A program made the translations under genes and the position numbers. A stretch of 64,000 bases of DNA from DATCJA01 sp963734635 (GTDB taxonomy: Bacteria; Acidobacteriota; Vicinamibacteria; Vicinamibacterales; UBA2999), in contig CAVTIA010000002.1 of the NCBI GenBank assembly GCA_963734635.1, positions 434,001 to 498,000 on the forward strand, given 5' to 3'. Shown here piece after piece: positions 1 through 9,139 of this stretch (position 1 is its first letter; each line of letters begins with the position of its first letter). The notes under the pieces are model-generated. The model made no database searches. It was given only the letters and a program-made list of their open reading frames with translations, and had not been told where the DNA came from.

Positions 1-15
1 CCCAGTCGGCGTTCT

Positions 16-49
16 GAAAAAGAAAGGGCGGACCTTTCGGCCCGCCCTT
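16..49 (-). terminator. Intrinsic terminator after the dienelactone hydrolase gene
   Basis: Read on the minus strand, an 11-bp GC-rich stem (arms 39-49 and 24-34, one G-U pair) closes a GAAA loop and is followed by a T-rich run (positions 16-21 are A-rich on the plus strand). This is the classic rho-independent layout and lies downstream of the minus-strand hydrolase gene. Confidence 0.7.
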
Positions 50-60
50 CGCAACGACGT

Positions 61-82
61 CCGGAGGCCTAAAGGCCTCCGG
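61..82. repeat. Dispersed GGAGGCC palindrome, copy 1
   Basis: Arms 61-70 and 73-82 are perfect inverted repeats with a two-base loop. The left flank GACGT and right flank GGCTACC recur at other copies. It lies between the hydrolase stop codon and its terminator. Confidence 0.85.
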
Positions 83-118
83 CTACCAGTTACCAGCTAC
101 TGCCAGCTACCAGCTAGC
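83..118. repeat. Short-word array, word TACCAGCT
   Basis: Four imperfect direct copies of a word close to TACCAGCT follow the palindrome. The stop codon of the hydrolase gene (114-116, minus strand) lies inside the array, so the array reaches the gene terminus. Confidence 0.65.
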
Positions 119-1016
119 TCGTCGCCCTTACGTACTTGTTGAACCACGCAACAGTGCGCTGCCACGCCTGTTCGGAAGCCGCCTTGTTGTAGCGCTGCGG
201 TGTCGCGTCGTTGTTGAAACCGTGTACGGCACCCGGATAGATGTAGCCCTCGTGTCTGACGCCGGCAGCCTTCATGGCCGCCTCGTATTCGGGGTACGCG
301 TCAACGAGGCGCTTGTCCTCGCCGCCGTGGTGCACGAGCACAGCCGCCTTGATCTTGGCGACGTCCGCGGCCGGTGGTGCACCGCCGTAGTACGGCACGG
401 CGGCCTGCAGGTCGGCGCCCATCCGCACGGCCAGCGAGTTGGCGATGCCGCCGCCGAAGCAGAATCCCGTGACGCCGAGACGGCCGCTGCTGTCCGGACG
501 ACTCTTCATCCACACCGCCGCAGCGTACAGGTCCTCGCCCATCTTGGCGCGATCTACCTTCCCGAACATCGCGCCACCCTTCTCGTCGTCCCCCGGATAT
601 CCGCCGACGGATGTAAGACCGTCTGGAGCGAATGCCATGAAGTTCTCCAGCGCGAGGCGCCGGGCGATATCCTCGATGTGCGGGTTGAGGCCGCGGTTCT
701 CGTGGACCACGAGGATCGCCGGCAGCCGGTTGGTTCCGGCGTTCGCCGGCCGCACCAGATAGCCTTTGATCGACCCGTTGCCCTGCGGCGACGGCACGGT
801 CGCGTACTCGACCTTGATCCGCGAGTCCGTGGGCGACACCTGCTGCGCAGCCGCGTAGTTCGGTATCAACTGGTCGACGATGGCCGCGGCCGCCGCGCTG
901 GAGACCGCGACCTTCTTCACGCGGTCCATGAACGAACGGCGATCGATGTGGCCGTGGATGTACAGGTTGTAAGCGTCAATCGCCTCCCGTGGCACAGGCG
1001 TTTTCGTCGGCTCCAT
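114..1016 (-). CDS. Dienelactone hydrolase family protein with Tat-like leader
   Basis: 300 aa alpha/beta hydrolase of the dienelactone hydrolase family. The nucleophile is the Cys of GFCFGG (about C186), with an Asp in GGEDKR (about D234) and His in AVHGFNN (about H265), the usual Cys-Asp-His triad. The N-terminus carries DRRSFM (R26, R27) followed by an Ala-rich hydrophobic stretch and AAAQQ, which resembles a twin-arginine leader, so export of a folded enzyme is likely. Such enzymes hydrolyse cyclic esters and lactones; the true substrate cannot be told from sequence. It is a single-gene unit with its own terminator, divergent from the sugar dehydrogenase gene. Confidence 0.85.
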   Translation of the reverse strand: MEPTKTPVPREAIDAYNLYIHGHIDRRSFMDRVKKVAVSSAAAAAIVDQLIPNYAAAQQVSPTDSRIKVEYATVPSPQGNGSIKGYLVRPANAGTNRLPAILVVHENRGLNPHIEDIARRLALENFMAFAPDGLTSVGGYPGDDEKGGAMFGKVDRAKMGEDLYAAAVWMKSRPDSSGRLGVTGFCFGGGIANSLAVRMGADLQAAVPYYGGAPPAADVAKIKAAVLVHHGGEDKRLVDAYPEYEAAMKAAGVRHEGYIYPGAVHGFNNDATPQRYNKAASEQAWQRTVAWFNKYVRATS

Positions 1017-1179
1017 AACAGCTCCTCTTGAAGATGTTCGGGGGATGAAAGCGTGTGGCGGAGAATATCACGTTCGCGTTGTTCCGGTACCTGCGTGCAG
1101 TTACTGTATGGGCGGGCCTGCTAGTCCTGGACGTGCGCGTCCCGCGGAGGTATCATTGGCGTCGATGAGGAGTGCGCTC

Positions 1180-2594
1180 ATGAAAGCAGCCCGTCGAGTT
1201 ACTGCCCTGCTTGGTCTTGGTGCCCTGTGTTTCTGCACTGTTGTGGTGGCGCAGCGAAGTTCAGGCCCGCCGCAGCCGCAGGCCGGTCGTTTGCCGGCCA
1301 TCGGCGCCGCGAGGCCCAACCGCGGAACGCTGGTGGAAAAGCCCGCCAACGCGATGCCCGTCGTGCCCGCCGGTTTCACCGTCAGCGTGTATGCAGAGCT
1401 GCAGGCCCCACGGATGATGGTCTACGCGCCCAATGGCGACCTGTTCGTCAGCTCGCCCGCAGCCAACAACATCACCGTGCTTCGTGATGCGAATAACGAC
1501 GGAGTGTTCGAGGCGCGGAGCGTGTACGCGGCGGGCACGCCGCCCGCGGGCCGCGCAGCAGCCCCTCCACCGGCCCCGGCCGCGCGGCCGCGGAGCCGCG
1601 CCTCCTGCTCCGGCGCCAGCCGTGAACCCGGCGATCAACGGTGCGATTCTCGGTGCATCCGCACCTGCCTGCGCACCGCCGCCGGAATTCAACAGCCGCG
1701 GACCTGGCATGGTGGCCGCCCCGTTCGGCATGGCGTTCCACAACGGGTACCTGTACGTAGGCAACACCGGCTCGCTGGTGCGCTTCAAGTACGCGAACGG
1801 GGATATGCAAGCGCAGGGTGAACCCGAGAAGCTGCTCGATTTTCCAGTCGGCGGGCACTCCACGCGAAACATCATCTTCAATCGAGCCGGCACGAAGATG
1901 TATGTCACCGTCGGTTCCCAGTCGAACAACAACGCGGGCGAGGACTGCCGGCGCGCGGCCGATTCTCGAGTTCAATCCGGACGGCTCCGGCTATCGGGTG
2001 TACGCATCGGGGATCCGCAATCCGGTCGGACTCGCGCTGCAGCCGGGCACCGACATCATCTGGACCGCGGTCAACGAGCGCGACAATCTCGGTGACGATC
2101 TCGTCCCGGACTACGCCACGTCTGTCAAGGATGGCGGGTTCTACGGATGGCCGTATTCGTACATCGGCCAGAACTACGACCCACGCTACGTCGGCGCGTT
2201 TCCGGAGCTGGTAAAGCGCGCCATCGTGCCCGACGTGCTGATTCCTGCGCATTCGGCCGCGCTCGGCATCACCTTCTACACCGGCACGCAGTTCCCGCAG
2301 CGGTACCGGAACGGTGGCTTCGTGGCGCTGCACGGTTCGTGGAACCGTTCGGTCGCGTCCGGGTACCGGGTGGCGTTCTTCCCGATGAACAACGGGCGGC
2401 CAGGACCGCTCGAAGACTTCATGACCGGCTTCGTCGTGAGCGACGGCGAAGGCGGCACGCCAATCGAGCGCTGGGGACGTCCCGTCGGCGTGACGGTCGC
2501 ACCCGACGGCAGTCTGCTCGTATCGGACGACGGGGGAAACAGATCTGGAAGATTCGAGGCAGCAGCGCAGCGACAGGCGGAGATCCGGCGTTAG
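1180..2594 (+). CDS. PQQ-type sorbosone/glucose dehydrogenase-like protein, broken by three frameshifts
   Basis: A secreted beta-propeller of the soluble sugar (sorbosone) dehydrogenase family. ATG 1180 is preceded by GAGGAG and encodes a signal peptide ending near VVVAQ. Frame 1 carries VPAGFTVSVYAELQ and NGDLFVSS, frame 2 (from about 1588) carries PFGMAFHNGYLYVG, and frame 3 (from about 1955) carries ILEFNPDGSG, SGIRNPVGLA and GFYGWPYSY. A third break near 2535 moves the final IWKI strand back to frame 2. Together the pieces give one nearly complete family member of about 470 aa with a Pro/Ala-rich insert near the first break. It is either a pseudogene or contains three base-calling errors; neighbouring genes with similar breaks favour error. 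The exact C-terminus is uncertain. Confidence 0.7.
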
Positions 2595-2756
2595 GGTTCG
2601 ACACGGTTCAGCGTGCAAAACGGCCGCTGATCGTCCAGCGACCCGGCTCCACCGTGTCAAAGCCAGCCGCTCTCAGGGAGCGGCGCAAATCGCCTGAAGC
2701 CGGAGAACGCTGCAGACCGCTGGCCAGAGCGAGTCCACGAAGACTCCGCTGGGATG

Positions 2757-3053
2757 CACTATCCGCTCATCAAGGAGTCACGTCGTTCGAGCGCGCTCCG
2801 GCGAGCGAGTGCTCGCGCCCGCTCGGCAGTCGCGACGAGCGCGCGTCAACTATGCACACCCGCTCGTCGAGGAGCAATGGCGTTCGAGCGCACGGCTCCG
2901 GCACTGATGCGGGCTGCGCCGAATCAGTGCGACGATGATCCGAGCGGGGCTGCAGCTGATGCGAACTATGCCACAGCTGCTCGAAGGAGCGGCTGAGCCG
3001 CTCCGGAGAATCAGCTCGGGCCGCAGGCATCCGAGCCGACAACTGCCTACGGC
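2757..3053. repeat. Three degenerate direct repeats of about 90-115 bp
   Basis: The gene-free stretch 2595-3061 contains three related units beginning near 2757, 2849 and 2965. Each starts ACTAT, then carries a GCTC-TC-AGGAG-like stretch, and the first two continue with CGTTCGAGCGC and GCTCCGG. The copies have diverged. No ORF, tRNA or terminator was recognised here. Confidence 0.45.
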
Positions 3054-3061
3054 TCTAACTA

Positions 3062-5969
3062 CTAGGCGCACCCGCTGGTCGTGCCGCAGTTCACGCACTT
3101 GTAGCACGACCCGCTGCGAATCATGAGCGACCCGCACGTCGAGCACGGCGGCGCATCTTCCTGCGCTCTGAATCGCCGCGAACTCGGCGGGCTTCGCGGG
3201 TTTCGTTGATCCGGTCGCGCCCGCGACGTCCGGAGGCCTGAAGGCCTCCGACTACCGGATCCCGATTGCGGAGCAGCCGGCTGCCGGATCTCCGATCCTG
3301 TCCGGCTCCTCTCGCAGGTTCACGCCAGCACGGAACTGCGCCTCCGGCGAGAGAAACTTCGTCGCCATCCACCGGAAGATGTAGTCGACGATCGACTTCG
3401 CAAAGCGCACCTCGGGATTCTTCGTCATCCCGGACGGTTCGAAGCGCGCATGGCTGAACTTGTCGACCAGCACCTGCAGCGGCACGCCATACTGCAGCGC
3501 ATAAGAGATCGCCTGCGCGAAGGCGTCCGCGAAGCCCGAAATCGTCGAGCCTTCCTTCGCCATCGTCAGGAAGATTTCACCCGGCTGCCCATCGTCAAAG
3601 AGGCCGACGGTGATGTACCCCTCATGGCCGGCGATGTCGAACTTGTGCGTAATCGACGGGCGTTCGTCGGGAAGCTTCCGGCGAGTGGGCCGCTCGACGA
3701 TCTTCACCACCTCTTTGACGACCTCGCGCACCTCCACACCGGCGTTCCGCGTATCGGCCACGCCCGCTTTGGAAGTGTTGAGCGGCTGAGTTCGCTTGCT
3801 GCCGTCCCGATAGATCGAGATCGCTTTGGCGCCGAGACGCCATGATTCGATGTACGCCTTCTCTATGTCCTCGACCGACGCCTCGCGGGGTACATTGACC
3901 GTCTTGCTGATGGCGCCGGAGATGAACGGCTGCGTGGCACCCATCATCCGGATGTGGCCCATGTATTGAATCGATCGTTCGCCCTTCGAGGGCCGGAACG
4001 CGCAGTCGAACACCGCCAGGTGCTCCTGCCTCAGGAACGGGGCTCCTTCGATCGTCTCGTGCTCGTCGATGTAGTGAACGATGGCCTCGATCTCGGACGC
4101 GGTGTAGCCGAGCCGCCTCAGTGCCGCGGGCACGGTACCGTTGACGATCTTCATCAGACCACCGCCGACGAGCTTCTTGTATTTCACGAGCGCGATGTCG
4201 GGTTCCACACCCGTGGTGTCGCAGTCCATCATGAAGCCGATGGTCCCGGTAGGCGCGAGCACTGTCGCCTGTGCGTTGCGGTAGCCGAAGTCCTCGCCCA
4301 ACTCCACCGCCTCTTCCCACGTTTGCTTCGCTGCGCTATAGAGGTCGGCCGGTACGACCTTCGGATTGATCTCTCCGACGGCATCACGGTGCTTCCGCAT
4401 CACGCGGAGAAACGCATCACGGTTCCTGTCGTAGCCCGAGAACGGCCCCCCGTGATCGCGCGCGATGCGGGCCGATTGCGCGTAAGCTTCGCCGGTCATC
4501 ACCGCCGTGATAGCCGCCGCATAGGCGCGTCCTTCGTCACTGTCGTACGGCAGACCGCGCGACATCAACAGCGCGCCGAGATTCGCGTATCCGAGACCGA
4601 GCGGCCGGTATTCGTGGCTGTTCTTCTCGATCGCCTTCGTCGGGTAGCTCGAGTTCGGAACGATGATCTCCTGCGCGGTGATCATGACGCGGCAGGCGGC
4701 GCGGAACGAGGCGACGTCGAACTCTCCATCTTCCCTGACGAACTTCATGAGGTTGATCGACGCCAGATTGCAGGCCGAATCGTCCAGGAACATGTACTCA
4801 GAGCACGGATTGCTCGCATTGATGCGCCCGGTCTCCGGACACGTGTGCCATTCGTTGACGGTCGTGTCGAACTGCATCCCGGGATCGCCGCAGATCCAGG
4901 TGCCCTCGGCAATCATCCGCATCATGTCGCGAGCACGGTAGGAACCCATGACACGCCCGTCGGTGACGGCGTGGGTTTCCCACTTGTCGTCGTCGAGCAC
5001 CGCTCGCATGAAATCGTCTGTCACGCGGACGCTGTTATTCGAGTTCTGGAAGAAGATCGAGCCGTACGCCACGCCCGTGAACGAACCGTCGTAGCCCGCG
5101 TCGATGAGCGCCCATGCCTTCTTCTCTTCCTCGACCTTGCAGTTGATGAAATCGAGGATGTCGGGATGGTCGGCGTTGAGGATCACCATCTTGGCCGCGC
5201 GACGCGTCTTGCCACCCGACTTGATGACGCCGGCAAACGCGTCGTACCCCTTCATGAACGAGACGGGGCCGCTCGCGGTGCCGCCGCCGGCGAGGTGCTC
5301 CTTCGACGAGCGGATGGACGACAAGTTGCTGCCGGTGCCCGACCCGAACTTGAAGAGCATGCCTTCGGTCCGCGCCAGCGTCAGGATGGAGTCCATCGTG
5401 TCCTGGACGGAGTTGATGAAGCACGCCGAGCACTGCGGCGCCCTCTCGAAGCCGCAATTGAACCAGACCGGACTGTTGAACGCCGCCTTCTGATAGACGA
5501 GCAGGTGCTTCAGCTCAGCCGAAAAGGCCAGAAGGGCATCCTCGCTCGCGAAGTAGGCGTCCTGACGAGCCCACTGCGTGATCGTGTCGACGACGCGGCC
5601 AATCAGCTGCTTGACGCTCCGCTCGCGCTCCGGCGTCCCAAGCTGCCCCCGGAAGTATTTCGACACGACGATGTTGGTGGCCTGCTGCGACCAGAAGCGC
5701 GGAAACTCGACGTCGCGCTGTTCGAAGACGACCCGGCCCTGCTCGTTGCCTATGACCGCCGAACGGATCTCCCATTCGACCTCGTCAAACGGGTCGACCC
5801 CCGGCCTCGTGAAATAACGCGGGAACTCCAGCCCTGGCATCGCGCGCGCCTTCATCTCGGCGCTCTTGCGTGCGCGGAGGGACGAATCACCATGCAGTGC
5901 CGGCGTCCCCGCCGACTCGACTGGCTGACCGACTGGAGCTGCCTCGCGGGCAGGACCTCTTTCGTCCAT
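3062..5969 (-). CDS. nrdJ: Adenosylcobalamin-dependent (class II) ribonucleotide reductase, interrupted before its C-terminal zinc ribbon
   Basis: Reduces ribonucleotides to deoxyribonucleotides using adenosylcobalamin. Start ATG 5969 follows a GGAGGGAG Shine-Dalgarno; upstream in-frame codons look non-coding. The 905-residue catalytic part has family motifs such as CSACFINSVQD, FGSGTGSNLS, the active-site segment NPCSEYMFLDDSACNLASINL and APTGTIGFMMDCDTTGVEPD. It ends at an in-frame TAG (3252-3254). Beyond it the same frame continues with KPAKPAEFAAIQSA, then a one-base insertion near 3163 shifts to the expected C-terminal ribbon CSTCGSLMIRSG...CYKCVNCG ending at 3062. The stop lies in the flank of a dispersed palindrome (3230-3250). 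The ribbon cysteines normally help re-reduce the active site, so the break matters if real. Confidence 0.88.
3230..3250. repeat. Dispersed GGAGGCC palindrome, copy 2, inside nrdJ
   Basis: Arms 3231-3239 and 3242-3250 with loop GA, left flank GACGT and right flank ACTACC as at other copies. It sits in the linker between the nrdJ catalytic domain and its zinc ribbon. The right flank supplies the in-frame TAG on the minus strand. Confidence 0.85.
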
Positions 5970-6170
5970 CGCTCTCCCTCCGAACCAAACGGATGCACCT
6001 ACCCCGAGCGGTGCGGTGAAAGTCTGGATTGTGATTCGCACTCGTCCCTCGACGGCGCTCGGGACGATCCTGGGCGTGTCGAAGGGTCGGACATCCTGCG
6101 GAACTCGCGTGGCAGAGCGGAACGCTGGGAGCTCCCACCCAAACCATTTTCCGTGTTGAGCGCCCGGCAA

Positions 6171-6645
6171 TATTGCGCCCGGCTTCCAGGCTTGTCAAGG
6201 TCAAAACCACAACATCTTGCGACTTTCTTGTAGGGCAATCGCAATATCTTGCTTTATTCTCGCATCCGCCTTCGCGCCGTCGCAATCAGCGCGGCACCTC
6301 GAGAAGACACGGTTCCTGCTCACCGGGGTTTGCCCACCGAAGCTCTGAGTAGCCGGAAGGACTGCGAGGAGCGCAGGTGGGAGGGAGTCGCCTTTTCGGC
6401 GTCTCCCCCGAGTGCACAGGCAGGATTGTCTTGCGGGATGTGCCCCACCACTTTCGCTGTGGAGCGGGGAACTTTCGATCTGCCACCGGGTAGAGCAGGC
6501 GATGTGCCAAGACGACGCAGGCGCGATCGGCTGAAACGTTGGAAATTTCAGCCGATTACGGATGCGGCAGTCGTCGAGGTTGGATATGTGGAAAGGTGAA
6601 TGATAGAAAGACTGGCCGAAAGTGGTCAGCCTTTACACACTTGGG
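6171..6645. other. Gene-free stretch with a possible structured RNA
   Basis: Between the nrdJ leader and the lipoprotein gene. Positions 6376-6449 can fold as a three-way junction: closing helix 6376-6381/6444-6449, hairpin 6383-6392/6398-6107 region equivalent to arms 6383-6392 and 6398-6407, and a nested stem 6414-6418/6439-6443 with 6420-6425/6429-6434. A separate 11-bp perfect hairpin lies at 6526-6536/6546-6556. One G-U pair favours the plus strand. No B12 box or other known riboswitch core was recognised. It could be a leader of nrdJ (minus) or an independent RNA (plus). Confidence 0.4.
6607..6634 (-). terminator. Hairpin after the kinase-lipoprotein operon
   Basis: Arms 6607-6617 and 6624-6634 pair around a short loop. 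Read on the minus strand it follows the lipoprotein stop codon (6646) by about ten bases and is followed by a pyrimidine-rich stretch. It is a plausible terminator for the 10.5-6.6 kb operon. Confidence 0.5.
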
Positions 6646-7227
6646 CTACTTACCTAAGAGCTCAGCCGCGAGCGTAGCGGCCTTGTCAGCAAGCGTCGCT
6701 GCAAAGATGAGGTTGCGCTCCTTGAGCGCCTGCTCGGCCTGCTCGCTGAACCGCTTCGACTGCTCGTACTGCGCGCGGCTGTCGGTGCTCAAACGCATGT
6801 AGTCGACCCTGTTCAAATCCCGCGAGGCGCGCGTCAGCAGATCTCGCACGCTGCGCTCGTTGGCGCCGCTTGCCGGAGACGGGGCAGTGAGCTCACGAGG
6901 CTCCGATGGCGGAGCCGGCGGTGCGACTGCGACCGGGGGCGTCGGCTGGGGTTTCGCGGGAGGTGCGGGACGCGCGGCCGGGGTTCGCGGTGCCGATGCT
7001 GCGGGCGGCGGCGGTGGCTCGGGCTCCGGAACCGATGCTGTCTCCGCAGGCGGCTCCACCGGGACCAGCACGTGCTCGGGCGGTAGCGGAATCTGCAGCG
7101 GAGGCCCTTCAGGAGCGCTTTCCGCACGGGCTTTGGCGCACGCGCCGCCCAGCAACGCAATGGGCAAAATGCAAAACGCAAACAGCACGAGGCGCAGCGT
7201 GTGTGTCTTGACTGCTGAGTGTTGCAT
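6646..7227 (-). CDS. Proline-rich lipoprotein of the two-component operon
   Basis: 193 aa. A lipoprotein signal (hydrophobic core around residues 11-27, lipobox LGGAC) is followed by a long Pro/Ala/Glu-rich linker (about residues 40-115) and a helical C-terminal region of about 75 residues with SVRDLLTRASRDLNRV and QAEQALKERNL. No enzyme motif was seen. It begins only a few bases after the histidine kinase stop codon, so it is probably co-translated with it and may be an envelope sensor or target of that system. Its signal-peptide core is encoded by a TTTTGCATTTTGC word array. The family was not recognised. Confidence 0.7.
   Translation of the reverse strand: MQHSAVKTHTLRLVLFAFCILPIALLGGACAKARAESAPEGPPLQIPLPPEHVLVPVEPPAETASVPEPEPPPPPAASAPRTPAARPAPPAKPQPTPPVAVAPPAPPSEPRELTAPSPASGANERSVRDLLTRASRDLNRVDYMRLSTDSRAQYEQSKRFSEQAEQALKERNLIFAATLADKAATLAAELLGK
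7161..7190. repeat. Short-word array AAAATGC inside a signal-peptide region
   Basis: Two to three direct copies of AAAATGC/AAAACGC. On the minus strand they encode the hydrophobic FAFCIL core of the lipoprotein signal peptide. The same word is used at 14934-14964. Confidence 0.55.
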
Positions 7228-7230
7228 TGC

Positions 7231-9126
7231 TCAAATCTCGCTCGCTCTGGGCAGCACAATTCGAAATGTCGTACCTCGCCCCGGCGTGGACTGCACCTCG
7301 AGCTCGCCGTCGTGCATCTGAATACTGCGGTACACCATCGACAAGCCTATCCCGGTCCCGCGATCCTTCGTAGTGTAGTACAGATCGAAAATCTTTCCGA
7401 GACGATCCGGAGGAATGCCGACGCCCGTATCCTCGACCCGAACCTCGACCTTGTCGCGGGGGCCCGGCGCCGCAACCAGCCTCAGCGTGCCGCCATGCGG
7501 CATAGCCTGACAGCCGTTGATTGCCAGATTGAGAAACGCTTGCCGGAGCATCGCCGCGTCACCGTTGACGCTGGGCAGCGTCATCGGGGCGTCTACCGTT
7601 ACCTTGACGTAGTTGGCTTGCGCCTCGGGCTCGATCAACGGCTGGATCTCCTCGAACAGCGCGCCAATGCTCACCGGCTGGAGCTGCAGATCTTCGGGCC
7701 GCGTGAATTTCAGAAATCCTTGAACCACCTCGTCCAGACGACGAACGGCGCTCTCGATCACTTCGACGTGCTGGAGGCTGCCTTGGACGGCAGGATCCGA
7801 TGCCTGTTCCGCAGCTCCCAGGCCGAGTCCAACGCCTGACGCAACCACAGGCTGCGGAAGGGCCGAGAGCACGCCGCTCTTGATCTTCGTGCGCAGCAGC
7901 TCGAGGTGAATCATCATCGCGTTCAGCGGGTTCTTCACTTCGTGGGCGATGCCCGCGGTCAGCCTGCCAAGCGCCACCAGCTTGCGTGAATACGCGATTG
8001 TCGACTGTACCCGCGAAAGGTAGGCCAGGTTCCTCGATACGAGCATGATGCCGACGAGTCCACTGTCGGTGCTCTCGATGGCATGGGTCATCACGAGGAA
8101 CTCATCGCTGCCGCTCGTCTCATCGGTGCCGGAAGCCGGGAAGCGTACCTGCACGGGGCCGCGCGACTTCCGCGCCGCGAGCGTTTCCTCGACGATGCCG
8201 CGGTAGGGATGATCGAGCGGAAAGAGATCCTGAACCGCGCACCCCACAGAGGCGGGCAGCGCGAGCTGCATCGCGCGATTGCTGAAGAGCAGCTCTCCCA
8301 ACGGATTGAAGAGCGCCACCGCATCCTCGAGATGTTCGACCGCCGACTCGAGGCTCGCCTTCTGACCGGCGAGCTGCGAGCGATCGGCCGACAACTGCTG
8401 GCTGACCGCGTTGAAGAACGTGCCCAGTTCGCCGAACTCGTCGTCCTGCGGCAGGTCGAGCTTCACGCCGAACTCACCTCTGCCGAGCCGTGTGAGTCCG
8501 CTGCGGAGCACGTGGATTGGCCGCAGCAGCAGCTGTGCGAGAAACGCCGCGACCAAGACCGCCACGCCGAGCGCCACGGCCGCGGTGATGAGCGCGGGTC
8601 GCAGCGCGGCGTTCAGCTCCTGGCGCATCAGCACGGTCGAGAGGCCGATTCGAATGGAGCCAAATGCCTCGTTGCCGAGCAGCATCGACTGTCGCACTTC
8701 GAGCGTCTGTCCTTCTTCCGAATAGATCACGCGCAGCTGGTCGAACGGGCGCTGCTCGAGGAGCGCCGCAAGATCGGGACGCTCCGCCTGACTCAAGCCT
8801 TCACGCGTGGGATCGCTGCTCGCGATGATCATGCCGCTCGTGTCGAGGATGACGGCGCCGGTCACGCTCTCGCTGTAAATGCTCGATTCGAGGATCGCGC
8901 GGAGCCCAGGGTCGGCACGCAGCGCTTCGTACGGCTGGGCGCTGTCGGTGACCACTTCCCGCGCGCGGTGGAAGATCGCGTTCGAAAGAAGCTGGCCTCG
9001 TGCCTGGCTCTCGTGCAACACAACGCCGGCGACGCGCGTCACGTACAGTGCGCTCAGCGTCATCATCGCGATACCCACGATCGCGGTGACGCCGGCGATC
9101 TGCTTGCCTTTGATGCCTAGGCGCAT
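7231..9126 (-). CDS. Membrane-bound sensor histidine kinase (NtrB-type) with HAMP and PAS
   Basis: 631 aa. A first membrane segment (about residues 9-33), an extracytoplasmic sensor region of about 140 residues, a second membrane segment (about 178-202), HAMP (about 203-255), a PAS-like region (about 265-365), then HisKA with the phospho-acceptor H395 in HEVKNPLN and HATPase_c with NGCQAMPHGG, DTGVGIP and GTGIGLSM. It should autophosphorylate and pass phosphate to the response regulator encoded 13 bp upstream (stop 9140), with which it forms an operon. The signal is unknown. The kinase core resembles partners of sigma-54 regulators, consistent with its neighbour. Confidence 0.9.
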   Translation of the reverse strand: MRLGIKGKQIAGVTAIVGIAMMTLSALYVTRVAGVVLHESQARGQLLSNAIFHRAREVVTDSAQPYEALRADPGLRAILESSIYSESVTGAVILDTSGMIIASSDPTREGLSQAERPDLAALLEQRPFDQLRVIYSEEGQTLEVRQSMLLGNEAFGSIRIGLSTVLMRQELNAALRPALITAAVALGVAVLVAAFLAQLLLRPIHVLRSGLTRLGRGEFGVKLDLPQDDEFGELGTFFNAVSQQLSADRSQLAGQKASLESAVEHLEDAVALFNPLGELLFSNRAMQLALPASVGCAVQDLFPLDHPYRGIVEETLAARKSRGPVQVRFPASGTDETSGSDEFLVMTHAIESTDSGLVGIMLVSRNLAYLSRVQSTIAYSRKLVALGRLTAGIAHEVKNPLNAMMIHLELLRTKIKSGVLSALPQPVVASGVGLGLGAAEQASDPAVQGSLQHVEVIESAVRRLDEVVQGFLKFTRPEDLQLQPVSIGALFEEIQPLIEPEAQANYVKVTVDAPMTLPSVNGDAAMLRQAFLNLAINGCQAMPHGGTLRLVAAPGPRDKVEVRVEDTGVGIPPDRLGKIFDLYYTTKDRGTGIGLSMVYRSIQMHDGELEVQSTPGRGTTFRIVLPRASEI

Positions 9127-9139
9127 TCAAAAAAACTCA

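Noticed and set aside
2757..3053. Integron attC-like array
   Set aside because: The spacing is similar, but the paired GTT/AAC core boxes and the folded stems of attC sites are not present, and no integrase is near.
3954..6233. Long plus-strand open frame opposite nrdJ
   Set aside because: It mirrors codon bias of the nrdJ strand, has no family motif and no start signal; the nrdJ motifs on the other strand are clear.
6362..6376. GAGGAGCGC similarity to the SAH riboswitch core
   Set aside because: The downstream conserved pieces of that riboswitch are missing and no SAH-recycling gene follows.
6171..6645. Cobalamin riboswitch upstream of nrdJ
   Set aside because: No B12-box-like core or other recognisable conserved blocks were found on the nrdJ strand.
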